Origin: Nocardia pneumoniae NBRC 100136
GTDB taxonomy: Bacteria; Actinomycetota; Actinomycetes; Mycobacteriales; Mycobacteriaceae
Direction: 5' to 3'
Length of the DNA stretch: 64,000 nt
Assembly (NCBI RefSeq): GCF_000308755.1
Contig: NZ_BAGF01000079.1
Coordinates: 62,001 to 126,000 of the forward strand
Within the stretch, counting starts at the first letter, position 1. Every line of letters begins with the position of its first letter. The position numbers and the translations under genes were made by a program. Shown here piece by piece: positions 1 through 8,206 of the stretch. Under the pieces are notes generated by a model. It was given only the letters and a program-made list of their open reading frames with translations. It did not search any database and was not told the origin of the DNA.

Positions 1-367
1 GCCCCACCAGCACGGCGGCGGCCGTAGCCATGGTGACGAACTCGTACATGTTGCCCAGCGGGAACCGATGAGTCGCGAAGCCGCGCAACACGATCGAGCC
101 CACATGCAGGGCTATGGCGACCATCAGCACCGAGAACGCCATGTTGCCGAGCCGCTCCGACAACGGCGTCCGCTCGGGCTCGACGACTCGGCCCGGCCCC
201 TGCGGCGTCGATCCGCCGCCCACCGTCACCAATTCGCGGTCGGCGACCTTGCGGCTGCGCGCCGTCGCGTACTGCCAGATCAGCAGCACCAGCACCAGTG
301 CGTACACCACGATCGCCGTCTTGAACGCGAAATCGCTGTACCTGGCGATGGTCTCGTCGATCGGCAT
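1..367 (-). CDS. ccsB: Cytochrome c biogenesis protein CcsB/ResC, N-terminal part (cut by window edge)
   Basis: This is the start of the membrane component of the System II cytochrome c assembly machinery, which works with ResB to carry haem across the membrane and attach it to apocytochromes. About 122 residues are visible. They contain one strong membrane segment near residues 14-30, a polar linker, then a second segment near residues 83-100; the WWD haem-handling domain would lie outside the window. The ATG at 367-365 is two bases beyond the resB stop, so the gene is the distal member of the hemL-resA-ccdA-resB operon. The identification rests mainly on position plus the N-terminal topology. 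Confidence 0.85.
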   Translation of the reverse strand, partial: MPIDETIARYSDFAFKTAIVVYALVLVLLIWQYATARSRKVADRELVTVGGGSTPQGPGRVVEPERTPLSERLGNMAFSVLMVAIALHVGSIVLRGFATHRFPLGNMYEFVTMATAAAVLVG

Positions 368-369
368 GG

Positions 370-2046
370 TCACTCTCCCGTGGTTTCGGCGCCACGCGCC
401 GCGGTGGTCTCGGCGTCCGGCTGCTCGTCGAGCAGGCGCCCGCGCAGTCGGTCGAACTCGTCGCCCCAGCCTGCCTGATCGGTCCTGGCGAGCCCGCCCA
501 TCTCTACTACAGTGCGTCGTTTGTCAACGGTACCGGCTTCGTCGTCGGCCGGGTACACCCGCACCCAGATCCGCCTGCGCTTGATCAGCAGCGAGACCAG
601 CAGGCCCGCCATCATCAGCAGCGCGCTCACCAGCACCCACTGCTGCGCGGGATCGTGCGAGACCTGCAAGTTCACGAACTCCTGCGCGCCGTCGAAAGTG
701 ACCTTGGTGCCGTTCGGCAGCGTGGTGGACTCGCCGGGGCGCAGATTGACCCTGGCCTCCTTGGTCAACCTGCCCTGCTTGACCTGCTCGGGATCCAGCG
801 CGAACAGCGACTGCGGCTTGCCGGTGTCCAGCCCGGTGTCGCCGCGATAGATGTCGACCGCGACGGCCGGGTCATTCATCGCGGGAAACGCCGAGCTCAG
901 CAGCGATCCGTGGAACATGGCGGTGGGCGCGAACAGGCCCTCGATGGCGATCTGGTTCTTGCGGCGTTCCTCATCGGTGGCGTACATGCCGCCGGGCGGG
1001 TCGATCCGCAGCACGCCGCTGGACAGAAACGTCGACGCGTCGTCCGGACGCCATTGGATGGACTCGGTGCGCGTCTGCCCATTGGGGAAGGTGACCGTGA
1101 AGGTCGGCGCGTAGCCGTGGCCCTGCAGGTAGAGGCGGTCACCGGCGACGCGCAGCGGGTGGTTCACCTGCACCTGGGTGTCGCGCCAGGTGTTCGTCCG
1201 CAGATCCTCGCCCGCCTGGTAGGCCAGATCGGCGGTGAACATCTCGGCCTGCCCGTTGGTCAGGTAGTCGGCCCGGAACTTCTCGACCCGCACGCAGATC
1301 GGGGTCATGCCGGTGCCGTCGTTGACGTTGCCCGCCTTGAACGAGTCGAACACCGCGGGCGAGGTGGTGCAGAAGCCGGGCCCGTTGTTCGCCAGGACGA
1401 TGACGCTGCCCTCGTAACCGAACAGCTTGCCCACCGCGATGGCGACCAGCAGCCCGACCAGCGCTAGATGGAACACCAGATTGCCGAGTTCGCGGGTGTA
1501 GCCCTTCTCCGCCGAGAGCGCCAGTTCACCGTCGCGGTTGCCGGGCCGTACCTCGGTGCGCCAACCGCGCAGCTGGGAGCGCGCGTGGTCGATCACCGCA
1601 CGGGGCGACCGCGCGACGTGGCCGGAGTAGTGGTGCGGCAGCCTGGTCAGATTGCGTGGCGCCCGCACCGGCGGTGTGCGCAGGGCGCGATAGTGATCGA
1701 GCGTGCGCGGCAGGATGCAACCGACCAGCGAGATGAACAGCAGGACGTAGATCGCGGTGAACCAGAAGCTGGAGAACACATCGAACAGCTCGAAGCGGTC
1801 CATCCACGGACCGAGCGTGGGCCGGTCGGCGATGTACTGGGCGACCTTCTGCTCGTTGAGGTTGCGCTGCGGCAGCAGCGCGCCGGGGATAGCGGCCAGC
1901 GCGAGCAGAAACAGCAGCACCAGGGCGGTGCGCATGCTGGTCAGCCCACGCCAGGTGTTGCGCATGAGCGCCCAAGCCCGTCCGGCCAGGGATTGGCGCG
2001 GCGGCCCCGCCGAGTTCTCGGTCGTCGGCTGGTGGGTCACGGTCAT
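370..2046 (-). CDS. resB: Cytochrome c biogenesis protein ResB
   Basis: This is a 558-residue System II cytochrome c assembly protein that partners CcsB/ResC in haem export and ligation outside the membrane. The sequence shows an N-terminal membrane segment (about residues 40-60, LVLLFLLALAAIPGALLPQ), a second near residue 95, a third near residue 200 (FHLALVGLLVAIAVGKLFG), a long extracytoplasmic domain, and a final segment near residue 470 followed by a basic tail. The ATG at 2046-2044 overlaps the ccdA stop as ATGA. The reading frame stays open upstream to 2811, but that extension runs antiparallel through ccdA codons and is not coding. Confidence 0.92.
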   Translation of the reverse strand: MTVTHQPTTENSAGPPRQSLAGRAWALMRNTWRGLTSMRTALVLLFLLALAAIPGALLPQRNLNEQKVAQYIADRPTLGPWMDRFELFDVFSSFWFTAIYVLLFISLVGCILPRTLDHYRALRTPPVRAPRNLTRLPHHYSGHVARSPRAVIDHARSQLRGWRTEVRPGNRDGELALSAEKGYTRELGNLVFHLALVGLLVAIAVGKLFGYEGSVIVLANNGPGFCTTSPAVFDSFKAGNVNDGTGMTPICVRVEKFRADYLTNGQAEMFTADLAYQAGEDLRTNTWRDTQVQVNHPLRVAGDRLYLQGHGYAPTFTVTFPNGQTRTESIQWRPDDASTFLSSGVLRIDPPGGMYATDEERRKNQIAIEGLFAPTAMFHGSLLSSAFPAMNDPAVAVDIYRGDTGLDTGKPQSLFALDPEQVKQGRLTKEARVNLRPGESTTLPNGTKVTFDGAQEFVNLQVSHDPAQQWVLVSALLMMAGLLVSLLIKRRRIWVRVYPADDEAGTVDKRRTVVEMGGLARTDQAGWGDEFDRLRGRLLDEQPDAETTAARGAETTGE

Positions 2047-2885
2047 ATCGGCAAGGTCACCTCGGAGACGAACGCGTCGCGCACCCAGGCGACGAACTGG
2101 TCCCACGCTCCGGTGACCAGCGCGGCGCCCACCGCGACGAGCAGCATGCCCCCGATGATCTGGATGGTGCGGGAGTTGCGGCGCAGCCAGCCGACCCCGC
2201 GTAGCGCGCTCGCCGACCCGAAAGCGAGCACGACGAACGGCAGGCCGAGGCCCAGACAGTAGGCGACGATCAGCGTGACGCCGCGCACGGCCGTGGTCCC
2301 GTCGGTGCCCGCCGCCACCGCCATGACGCCGGACAGCGTCGGGCCGAGACACGGCGTCCACCCGAGCGCGAACACTCCGCCGAGCAGCGGCGCGCCCATG
2401 AGGCTGGTGAGCCTGCGCGGCTCCATCCTGGTGTCGCGCTGCAACGCGGGCACCAGGCCGATGAACACCAGGCCCATCAGGATCGTCACCACGCCGCCGA
2501 TCCGCTGCAGCAGTTCGCGGTTCACGTTGAGAGTCTGGATGACGCCGAACACCGTGGCGGTCGCGAGCACGAAGACCACGGTGAACCCGGCGACGAACAG
2601 CCCGGCCGCACCGGCGACCCGCATCCGTCCCGAGCGAAGCGGTTGCGCGACGGCGGTCGCCCCGGCCCGGGACGCGCGGGTGCCGGTGGCCTCCGCGACG
2701 GTGGCGGGCGGCGCCTCCGCACCGACCAGTCCGGCCAGATACGACAGGTACCCGGGGACGAGCGGCACCACGCACGGCGAGGCGAACGACACCAGACCGG
2801 CGAGCAGGCACGCGCCGAGCGCCAGCAGCAGCGGACCGGAGGCCGCCGTCTGCTGGAACGATTCACCGACTCCGGCGAGCAGCAT
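2043..2885 (-). CDS. ccdA: Cytochrome c biogenesis protein CcdA (DsbD family)
   Basis: This 280-residue polytopic protein passes reducing equivalents from cytoplasmic thioredoxin to extracytoplasmic ResA. The two redox cysteines sit in the expected places: FASPCVVPLVPGY in the first membrane segment and GWTPCLGPTLSG in the fourth. Six membrane segments can be read. An insert rich in Ala and Arg (about residues 55-95) separates the first two segments and is longer than in short bacterial CcdA proteins. The stop overlaps the resB start, so the two are translationally coupled. An ATG at 2885 fits the family N-terminus. Confidence 0.93.
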   Translation of the reverse strand: MLLAGVGESFQQTAASGPLLLALGACLLAGLVSFASPCVVPLVPGYLSYLAGLVGAEAPPATVAEATGTRASRAGATAVAQPLRSGRMRVAGAAGLFVAGFTVVFVLATATVFGVIQTLNVNRELLQRIGGVVTILMGLVFIGLVPALQRDTRMEPRRLTSLMGAPLLGGVFALGWTPCLGPTLSGVMAVAAGTDGTTAVRGVTLIVAYCLGLGLPFVVLAFGSASALRGVGWLRRNSRTIQIIGGMLLVAVGAALVTGAWDQFVAWVRDAFVSEVTLPI

Positions 2886-2925
2886 CAGCTGGCCTCCCCG
2901 GTTCGCGGCGCGGGGTGCTCAGGTC

Positions 2926-3180
2926 TCACACCGAGTCCTCCCGCGCGTCTTCTGGCGCTCGTCCCGCCCCGCGGCGCAACGACACCTTCCGCTCGGTGGC
3001 GGCGGGCTCCTCGGCCACCTCGAGCACGGCGAAGTCCAGCAGCGAGTCGGCGGCTACGCTGCGCGGCACGGTGGCGATTCCGGCCCACCGGTCGTCGACG
3101 GCCCATCCGCCGCCGATGCGCCGGGCGCCCTGCCGTGGCCGGCAGGCACGCAGGTGACGGGTACGACGGTCGCGATTCAC
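2926..3180 (-). CDS. Hypothetical protein of 84 residues, coupled to resA
   Basis: An 84-codon frame begins with GTG at 3180, and its first bases overlap the resA stop as GTGA, the junction style used throughout this operon. Codons are strongly biased to G or C in the third position. The product is basic at the start (RDRRTRHLRACRP), has a hydrophobic-acidic middle (SLLDFAVLEVAEEP) and a charged tail. There is no signal peptide or membrane segment. I do not recognise a family. A short inter-gene remnant is possible, but codon use and the coupled start favour a real gene. It lies 40 bases upstream of ccdA. Confidence 0.6.
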   Translation of the reverse strand: MNRDRRTRHLRACRPRQGARRIGGGWAVDDRWAGIATVPRSVAADSLLDFAVLEVAEEPAATERKVSLRRGAGRAPEDAREDSV

Positions 3181-3818
3181 TGTGATTCCTCCGCGGCGAT
3201 ACGTTCGACCACCGGTTGCAGGTCCTCGGCGAGCAGGGACCGCAGGAAGACCGCGGCGACCCGGTGTTGCCGGTCGAGGACCAGGGTGGTGGGGATGACA
3301 CTGGTTGGGAAGTTCCCGCCGAGCGCAAGCAGAGTGCGCATCGACGGGTCGTAGATGGACGGGTAGCCGACCTTGTTGTCGACCACGAAATCTTGGGCCT
3401 TGTCCTGCTGTGGATCGCGGACGTTGATGCCGAGGAACGCGACGCCCTTGTCCTTGGTGGCCTCGTAGACCTTCTCCAGGGCGGGCGCCTCGGCACGGCA
3501 CGGACCGCACCACTGGCCCCACAGGTTGAGCACCACGACCTTGCCCGGGTAGTCCTCGACCGACGCGGTCTTGCCCGCCGTCATCAGGTCCGGACCGGCC
3601 AGCTTGCCGATGGTGCCGCGCGAGGCGGGCGGATCGTAGAGGATATCGGTCTTGCCGCCGGGCGAGACGAATTCGAAGGTGCCGCCCGAGGCCACCGCGT
3701 CCGAACCGGTCGAGCACCCGGCGAGCGCGGCGACCAGGGCCACGCACGCGAGCAGCACCGGCAGCACCCGCCCGGTGCGCGTAACGGGCGAGGTGGCGGA
3801 CCCGGTGCAGCGAGTCAT
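3177..3818 (-). CDS. resA: ResA/TlpA-like thioredoxin lipoprotein
   Basis: This 213-residue extracytoplasmic thioredoxin keeps apocytochrome c cysteines reduced before haem attachment. The N-terminus has a hydrophobic stretch ending in LVAALAGC, a lipobox, so the mature protein should be anchored by lipid. The active site WCGPC lies in LWGQWCGPCRAEAP, and a cis-proline follows in the SVIPTTLVLD segment. The ATG at 3818-3816 overlaps the upstream phosphatase stop as ATGA, which decides the start against an in-frame upstream extension. Electrons would come from CcdA two genes downstream. Confidence 0.92.
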   Translation of the reverse strand: MTRCTGSATSPVTRTGRVLPVLLACVALVAALAGCSTGSDAVASGGTFEFVSPGGKTDILYDPPASRGTIGKLAGPDLMTAGKTASVEDYPGKVVVLNLWGQWCGPCRAEAPALEKVYEATKDKGVAFLGINVRDPQQDKAQDFVVDNKVGYPSIYDPSMRTLLALGGNFPTSVIPTTLVLDRQHRVAAVFLRSLLAEDLQPVVERIAAEESQ

Positions 3819-4828
3819 GCGCCGTGTACCGAGGGGTCGGAGCCGCCCGCCGGCTCGGAGTAGACGATGTCGACGAGCGTGTCGCCGTGATAGACCAGCG
3901 AGGTCAGCGACGCGAGCGAGCACTGCCGCTGCCGCGGGTCGTGCCAGAGCCGCTGTCCCTGCAGGAATCGGCGCAGCGTCCACACGGGCAGCTGGTGGGA
4001 GACCAGCACCGCCTCACGTCCGGCCGCTTCCACCCGCGCCTTGTTCACCGCGGCCAGCATGCGGTGCGCGATCTGCAAGTAGGGCTCGCCCCAGGACGGG
4101 GTGAACGGGTCGCGCAGCTTCCACCAGTGCCGCGGTTTGCGCAGCGCGCCGTCGCCGACCGAGACGCGCAGGCCCTCGAAGGTGTTGCCCGCCTCGATGA
4201 GGTTCTCGTCGGTCCGCACGAGCAGGTCGTGCTGCACGGCGATCGCCTCGGCGGTCTCCTGCGCCCGCTGCAGCGGCGAGGCGATCACCAAGGCGATGTC
4301 GTGATCGGCCAGCGTCCGGGCGACCGCGGCCGCTTGCGCGCGGCCCGCCACCGAGAGACTGAATCCGGGCAGACGCCCGTAGAGGATGCCGTTCGGGTTG
4401 TGCACCTCACCGTGCCGCAACACGTGCACGATCGTCTCGATCGGCGCGGTGCCACCGTCGTGCACCCGCTCGGCGACCGGGTCCTGGCTGTCGGCGGGCT
4501 CGGCCGAGACCGCGTTCCCGGCGGGAGCGGTCTTCGCCTCTTTACGCGCGGCGGCGACCTGCGTCGTCGGCGCCGCGGCCGCCGCGAAGTGGGCGCCCGC
4601 GTCCACCACGCTCGATTCCACGACCTCCAGGTCGGCCGCCGCCGACTCGGTGGCGGCGCTCGCGGCGGCGAACTGCTCACCCGCGTCGATCACGGTCGCC
4701 TCCGCTACCGGATCGACGACCGGCGCCGGGGCAGCGGCGGATTCGATGCCCGCGGCGACGGCACTGGTCTCGGCGGGCTTGGCTGGCTCACGCCGGTCGG
4801 CATCGGATTGATCGAGATCGGAGCTCAC
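3815..4828 (-). CDS. Histidine phosphatase (phosphoglycerate mutase-like) with Ala-rich N-terminal extension
   Basis: The C-terminal 210 residues form a histidine phosphatase domain: the phosphorylated His is in HVLRHGEVHNP, SPLQRAQETAE carries the second Arg, EAGNTFEG follows, and the second His is in VLVSHQLPVW. The exact substrate is unknown. The first 125 residues are an Ala/Glu-rich low-complexity extension containing two related units, VIDAGEQFAAA and VVDAGAHFAAA. The GTG at 4828 overlaps the hemL stop as GTGA, which fixes the start. In M. tuberculosis the equivalent gene (Rv0525) also lies between hemL and the ResA-type gene. Confidence 0.85.
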   Translation of the reverse strand: MSSDLDQSDADRREPAKPAETSAVAAGIESAAAPAPVVDPVAEATVIDAGEQFAAASAATESAAADLEVVESSVVDAGAHFAAAAAPTTQVAAARKEAKTAPAGNAVSAEPADSQDPVAERVHDGGTAPIETIVHVLRHGEVHNPNGILYGRLPGFSLSVAGRAQAAAVARTLADHDIALVIASPLQRAQETAEAIAVQHDLLVRTDENLIEAGNTFEGLRVSVGDGALRKPRHWWKLRDPFTPSWGEPYLQIAHRMLAAVNKARVEAAGREAVLVSHQLPVWTLRRFLQGQRLWHDPRQRQCSLASLTSLVYHGDTLVDIVYSEPAGGSDPSVHGA

Positions 4829-6162
4829 GCGCGGGGTCCTTCTGGGGTGGCGGCCGCCGCCGCGTGCGCGGCGGCGGGCAGGGCGGCAGCGATACGGTCG
4901 AATGCGTTCTCGTCGAGCGCCGCGGAGACGAACCAGGCTTCGAACGCGCTCGGCGGCGCATACACGCCACCGTCGAGCAGAGCGTGGAAGAACGCTGGAT
5001 AGCGCCACGTCTCGCTCGCCTTGGCGGCGGCGTAATCGGTGACCGGGCGTTCGGCGAAGAACACGCTCACCATATTGCCCGCGAATTGAACCTGGTGCCC
5101 GACCCCCGCCGCGGTCAGCGCGTCGCGGAACAAACCGCCGAGCCGCTCGGCGTTGCGATCCAGGGCCGCGTAGACCTCGTCGTCGGCCGCGCGCAGGGTG
5201 GCCAGGCCCGCGGCCACCGCGACCGGGTTACCGGACAGCGTGCCCGCCTGGTAGACCGGCCCGAGCGGGGCGAGATGGTTCATGATCTCGGCGCGCCCGC
5301 CGAACGCGGCGGCGGGCAGGCCGCCGCTCATCACCTTGCCGAAGGTGTACAGGTCGCCCGCGACGCCCTCCCGGCCGAACCAGCCCGCGCCGCTGACCCG
5401 GAAGCCGGTCATCACCTCGTCCATGATCAGCAGCGCGCCGTGCTCGGTGGTCAGTGCGCGCAGACCCGCGTTGAACCCGGGCAGTGGTGCGACCGCGCCC
5501 ATGTTGCCCGCCGCCGCCTCGGTGATCACGCACGCGATCTCGCCGGGATCGGCGGCGAACGCGGCGGCAACGGCGTCCAGGTCGTTGTAGGGCAGCACGA
5601 TGGTGTCGGCGGCCTGGGCGCCCGTGACGCCGGGCGAGGTGGGCAGTCCGAGGGTGGCGACGCCGGATCCGGCGTCGGCGAGCAGCGCGTCGACGTGGCC
5701 GTGGTAGCAGCCGGCGAACTTGATGATCTTGGTGCGTCCGGTGTAGCCGCGAGCCAGCCGGACCGCGCTCATGGTGGCCTCGGTCCCGGAGTTCACCAGG
5801 CGCACCCGCTCCACCGGCGCGACCCGCCGCACGATCGTCTCGGCCAGCTCGATCTCCGCCTCGGTCGGCGCACCGAAAGATAGCCCGCCGGATGCCGCGC
5901 GCCGCACCGCCTCGACGACCTCGGGGTGCGCGTGGCCGAGAATCATCGGGCCCCAGGAGCAGACCAGATCGACGTACTCGTTTCCGTCGGCGTCGACGAG
6001 TGTGCAGCCGTCGGCCGAGGCGATGAATCGCGGTGTGCCGCCGACGGATCGGAAGGCCCGCACCGGAGAGTTGACGCCACCCGGAATCACCGAACTCGCC
6101 CGGTCGAAGAGCTGAGCGGAGACCGGCACCGCCGCACTGGTCACACGCGGAGAAGAACTCAC
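4825..6162 (-). CDS. hemL: Glutamate-1-semialdehyde 2,1-aminomutase
   Basis: HemL converts glutamate-1-semialdehyde to 5-aminolevulinate, the second step of the C5 haem route after HemA. The protein has 445 residues, the usual length. Recognisable segments include NSGTEATMSAVRLARG, the PLP-aspartate region IMDEVMTGFRV, and the Schiff-base lysine near residue 276 in TFGKVMSGGLP. It is the first gene of a seven-gene minus-strand operon running into cytochrome c maturation. The ATG at 6162 gives the family-like N-terminus AQLFDRASSVIPGGVNSPVRA shifted by a short 15-residue leader. Confidence 0.95.
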   Translation of the reverse strand: MSSSPRVTSAAVPVSAQLFDRASSVIPGGVNSPVRAFRSVGGTPRFIASADGCTLVDADGNEYVDLVCSWGPMILGHAHPEVVEAVRRAASGGLSFGAPTEAEIELAETIVRRVAPVERVRLVNSGTEATMSAVRLARGYTGRTKIIKFAGCYHGHVDALLADAGSGVATLGLPTSPGVTGAQAADTIVLPYNDLDAVAAAFAADPGEIACVITEAAAGNMGAVAPLPGFNAGLRALTTEHGALLIMDEVMTGFRVSGAGWFGREGVAGDLYTFGKVMSGGLPAAAFGGRAEIMNHLAPLGPVYQAGTLSGNPVAVAAGLATLRAADDEVYAALDRNAERLGGLFRDALTAAGVGHQVQFAGNMVSVFFAERPVTDYAAAKASETWRYPAFFHALLDGGVYAPPSAFEAWFVSAALDENAFDRIAAALPAAAHAAAAATPEGPRA

Positions 6163-6336
6163 GTGCTCCAGTCTCTCAGCACCGCTGAAATGGTTCGACG
6201 ACAGGGTGTAGTGCAGTGACGCAGGCCGCAGCCGGCCCGCAACACGCCGAGATCAGGTTCGCGCGAATTTCGATCGCTGGAGGGTTGCCGATGCGTAATG
6301 TCGGGGAGCCATCGTCCACCGGCTGGGAGGGTCTGC

Positions 6337-6723
6337 ATGCGGATTGCCATCGTCAGTGCGGGTTTACTCACCGCGGTCGCCTGCGCCACTGCGGCACTGG
6401 GCGCCGGTTCCGCCGCCGCGGAGCCGGTCGATCAACTCGACAACTTGCGCGTCGGCATCCATCTGGACCATGTGGCGACCACGACGCTGGCCGGCGGACC
6501 CATTCCGGCCGTCGTCACCATGGTCATCCCGCCCAACCGCATCGGGGCCGGTCTGAAGGCCGACTCCGAGATCTACCGCGACCAGCACGGCAGGGTGTAC
6601 GCCTCCCTGCGCCAAGTGCTGATGGAGGCGGCAGGCCATCCGGACGGGACGATCACCGTCTACCTCAATGCCCCCGGTACCCGCGACGGCCGCGTGCTGG
6701 ACATCTACCAGCACTGGGGCTGA
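6337..6723 (+). CDS. Small secreted protein, 128 residues
   Basis: The ATG at 6337 follows GGGAGG (6325-6330) at a good distance, which argues against starts further upstream. Residues 1-28 form a Sec signal peptide (RIAIVSAGLLTAVACATAA, then an Ala-rich cleavage region ending SAAAEP). The mature part of about 100 residues contains a hydrophobic PIPAVVTMVIPP stretch and a C-terminal ITVYLNAPGTRDGRVLDIY. It has no cysteines after cleavage. I recognise no family. It stands alone, divergent from hemL. Confidence 0.75.
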   Translation: MRIAIVSAGLLTAVACATAALGAGSAAAEPVDQLDNLRVGIHLDHVATTTLAGGPIPAVVTMVIPPNRIGAGLKADSEIYRDQHGRVYASLRQVLMEAAGHPDGTITVYLNAPGTRDGRVLDIYQHWG

Positions 6724-6742
6724 GGGCGCCGCGGGTCCGCGG

Positions 6743-6964
6743 TCAGGTGTACATGCAGGGAACCTGCGCGGACATGGTGTGCAACATGCACATGAACGAG
6801 TTGTATGGCCCGGCGGAACCCGAATCCGGCACGAAGATCGGCGCGTCGACGGCGGTCGCGTCTTCCAGCGGAAGACCGGAGTTCGCGCCGGCCGGCGCTG
6901 CCCCGATCCCGAGGGCGGCGGCCACGGCAAACGCGGCACAGATCTTTACGGCGAACCGGTTCAT
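6743..6964 (-). CDS. Small secreted protein with a C-terminal cysteine pair, 73 residues
   Basis: The ATG at 6964 is preceded by GGAAAG. Residues 1-27 are a clear signal peptide (FAVKICAAFAVAAALGIGA with an APAGA cleavage region). The mature peptide is only about 46 residues and ends CMLHTMSAQVPCMYT, so two cysteines 11 residues apart could form a disulfide loop. No family recognised. It converges with the preceding plus-strand secreted gene, ending 20 bases from it. Confidence 0.65.
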   Translation of the reverse strand: MNRFAVKICAAFAVAAALGIGAAPAGANSGLPLEDATAVDAPIFVPDSGSAGPYNSFMCMLHTMSAQVPCMYT

Positions 6965-7129
6965 CAAACACTTTCCTTCATCACATGTGTTCCGCATTAC
7001 GGCCGAAATACTAACGGCCGCAGGAACATTCCTGGCAAAGCGCGCGGTCGCCGGATGTGCGCACCGGACGACACGCGGTTGCACGGTAGCCCAGACGCGC
7101 GGCGTCCGCAGCTTCACACGTCATTTGGG

Positions 7130-7360
7130 CTACGTGATGCCGAGGCAGAAAGCGGCGAATCCGGTTGTCACCAGGCACGCCAACGGCGCGGGCAGCGCAT
7201 GCAGCAACGGCGCGGGCGGGGTGGCGGCGAACGCGGGCAGCACCGGAACAGGCGGCGCGCTAACGGTTTCGGCGGATGCGGCGGCCGGAACCGCTGCCGT
7301 GATACCGATCACGCCCGCCGCCACCGCGCCGAAAAGTGTTCGTCGTACAGGTGGTTTCAT
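7130..7360 (-). CDS. Small secreted or membrane-anchored Ala/Pro-rich protein, 76 residues
   Basis: The frame starts at ATG 7360 with KPPVRRTLFGAV, a twin-Arg-like basic start, followed by a hydrophobic stretch ending PAAASAET, consistent with a signal peptide. The rest is Ala/Pro/Leu-rich with a second hydrophobic stretch at the C-terminus (CLVTTGFAAFCLGIT) holding two cysteines. The ribosome binding site is weak. No family is recognised. It lies head-to-tail with the 73-residue secreted gene on the same strand. Confidence 0.55.
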   Translation of the reverse strand: MKPPVRRTLFGAVAAGVIGITAAVPAAASAETVSAPPVPVLPAFAATPPAPLLHALPAPLACLVTTGFAAFCLGIT

Positions 7361-7417
7361 GAATTCGGCGTTCCCGTCATCGCGGGGGTCAAACGAAGCG
7401 CGTATGCCGAGGCCCGG

Positions 7418-7681
7418 TCAGCGGCTGGTTCCGGCCTGGCCGCGGAGACCGCGTACGAGCCGGGCCGCCGCATCGATCGCGAGCACTCCGGCCACCGCGA
7501 CGAGCACCGCGGCCAACAGCTGCCAGGGCGCGGCGTAACGGATCGCGGTGAACCCCGGCGCGTCGCCGGCGGGCGCGAAGTCGATGGTGCGCACGCTGTT
7601 GCGCCAGCTCAGCCCCGCCGCCACCAGCGTGAGCAGGACCAAGTCGAGTTCCACGAGCACCGCGACGATCCAGCGCCTCAT
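7418..7681 (-). CDS. Small two-segment membrane protein, 87 residues
   Basis: The ATG at 7681 overlaps the stop of the upstream gene as ATGA, so the pair is coupled. The first membrane segment is at about residues 4-26 (IVAVLVELDLVLLTLVAAGL), the second at about residues 52-75 (QLLAAVLVAVAGVLAIDAAA), with a polar extracytoplasmic loop between and a basic C-terminus. No family can be named. Similar small membrane genes follow hemB in M. tuberculosis (Rv0513/Rv0514), from memory. Confidence 0.7.
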   Translation of the reverse strand: MRRWIVAVLVELDLVLLTLVAAGLSWRNSVRTIDFAPAGDAPGFTAIRYAAPWQLLAAVLVAVAGVLAIDAAARLVRGLRGQAGTSR

Positions 7682-8160
7682 CGGTCCGCTCCGTTCTCGC
7701 CGCGCCGCACGGCTCCGGTCAACGCCGCCCGCAGCGCTTTGTGGTCCTTGGCCCATGCCTGCACCAGCGTATCGTCGGCCAGCCGCAGTCCGATGCCGGT
7801 CCGGCGGCGCGGCACGCCGGTCAATTCTCCGAGCGCCCTGGCCGACTCCCACGGTTCGTCGTCCCAGGAGTCCTCGTCGCGCTCGGGAAGCACTTCCGCG
7901 ATCGAGGTCAGCGGCAGCGTCTCGGTGCCAGAGCGCAGCGTTGTCTCAGTGAGCTCGACGCTGACGTGCCGCTTACCGGCGAGCACTTGCAGCGCGACGA
8001 AGGCCGCGATCAGGGCGGCGCAGAAGAACAGGGCGAACCAGTGCACGGAACCGCCCGTGACCAGTTCGAGGACGAGAATGAGCAGGCACAGAATCGGCCC
8101 GTAGAACACTGCACGCCAGCGGGCGCCCGGTTCGGCGAACAAAACGGTCGCGGCGGTCAC
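7678..8160 (-). CDS. Membrane protein with cytoplasmic PH-like domain, 160 residues (DUF3093-type layout)
   Basis: Two adjacent membrane segments occupy about residues 17-62 (FYGPILCLLILVLELV and FALFFCAALIAAFVALQVL). They are followed by a soluble domain with beta-strand character: VSVELTETTLRSGTETLPLTSIAEV, an acidic loop DEDSWDDEP, and GIGLRLADDTLVQAWAKD. This two-helix plus PH-like layout resembles DUF3093-type actinobacterial proteins, but the assignment is tentative. Its stop overlaps the next gene, giving a small membrane operon of two genes. Confidence 0.7.
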   Translation of the reverse strand: MTAATVLFAEPGARWRAVFYGPILCLLILVLELVTGGSVHWFALFFCAALIAAFVALQVLAGKRHVSVELTETTLRSGTETLPLTSIAEVLPERDEDSWDDEPWESARALGELTGVPRRRTGIGLRLADDTLVQAWAKDHKALRAALTGAVRRGENGADR

Positions 8161-8206
8161 ACCTAGCCCATCACGGCGGCGCGCGGCGACACGACGGAAA
8201 GCAGGA

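Noticed and set aside
2047..2811. Upstream extension of resB by 255 codons
   Set aside because: It overlaps ccdA in a different frame; ResB has a good ATG at 2046 coupled to the ccdA stop.
6163..6336. Riboswitch or leader upstream of hemL
   Set aside because: The 174-base gap is shared with a divergent gene and shows no conserved riboswitch core that I can recognise.
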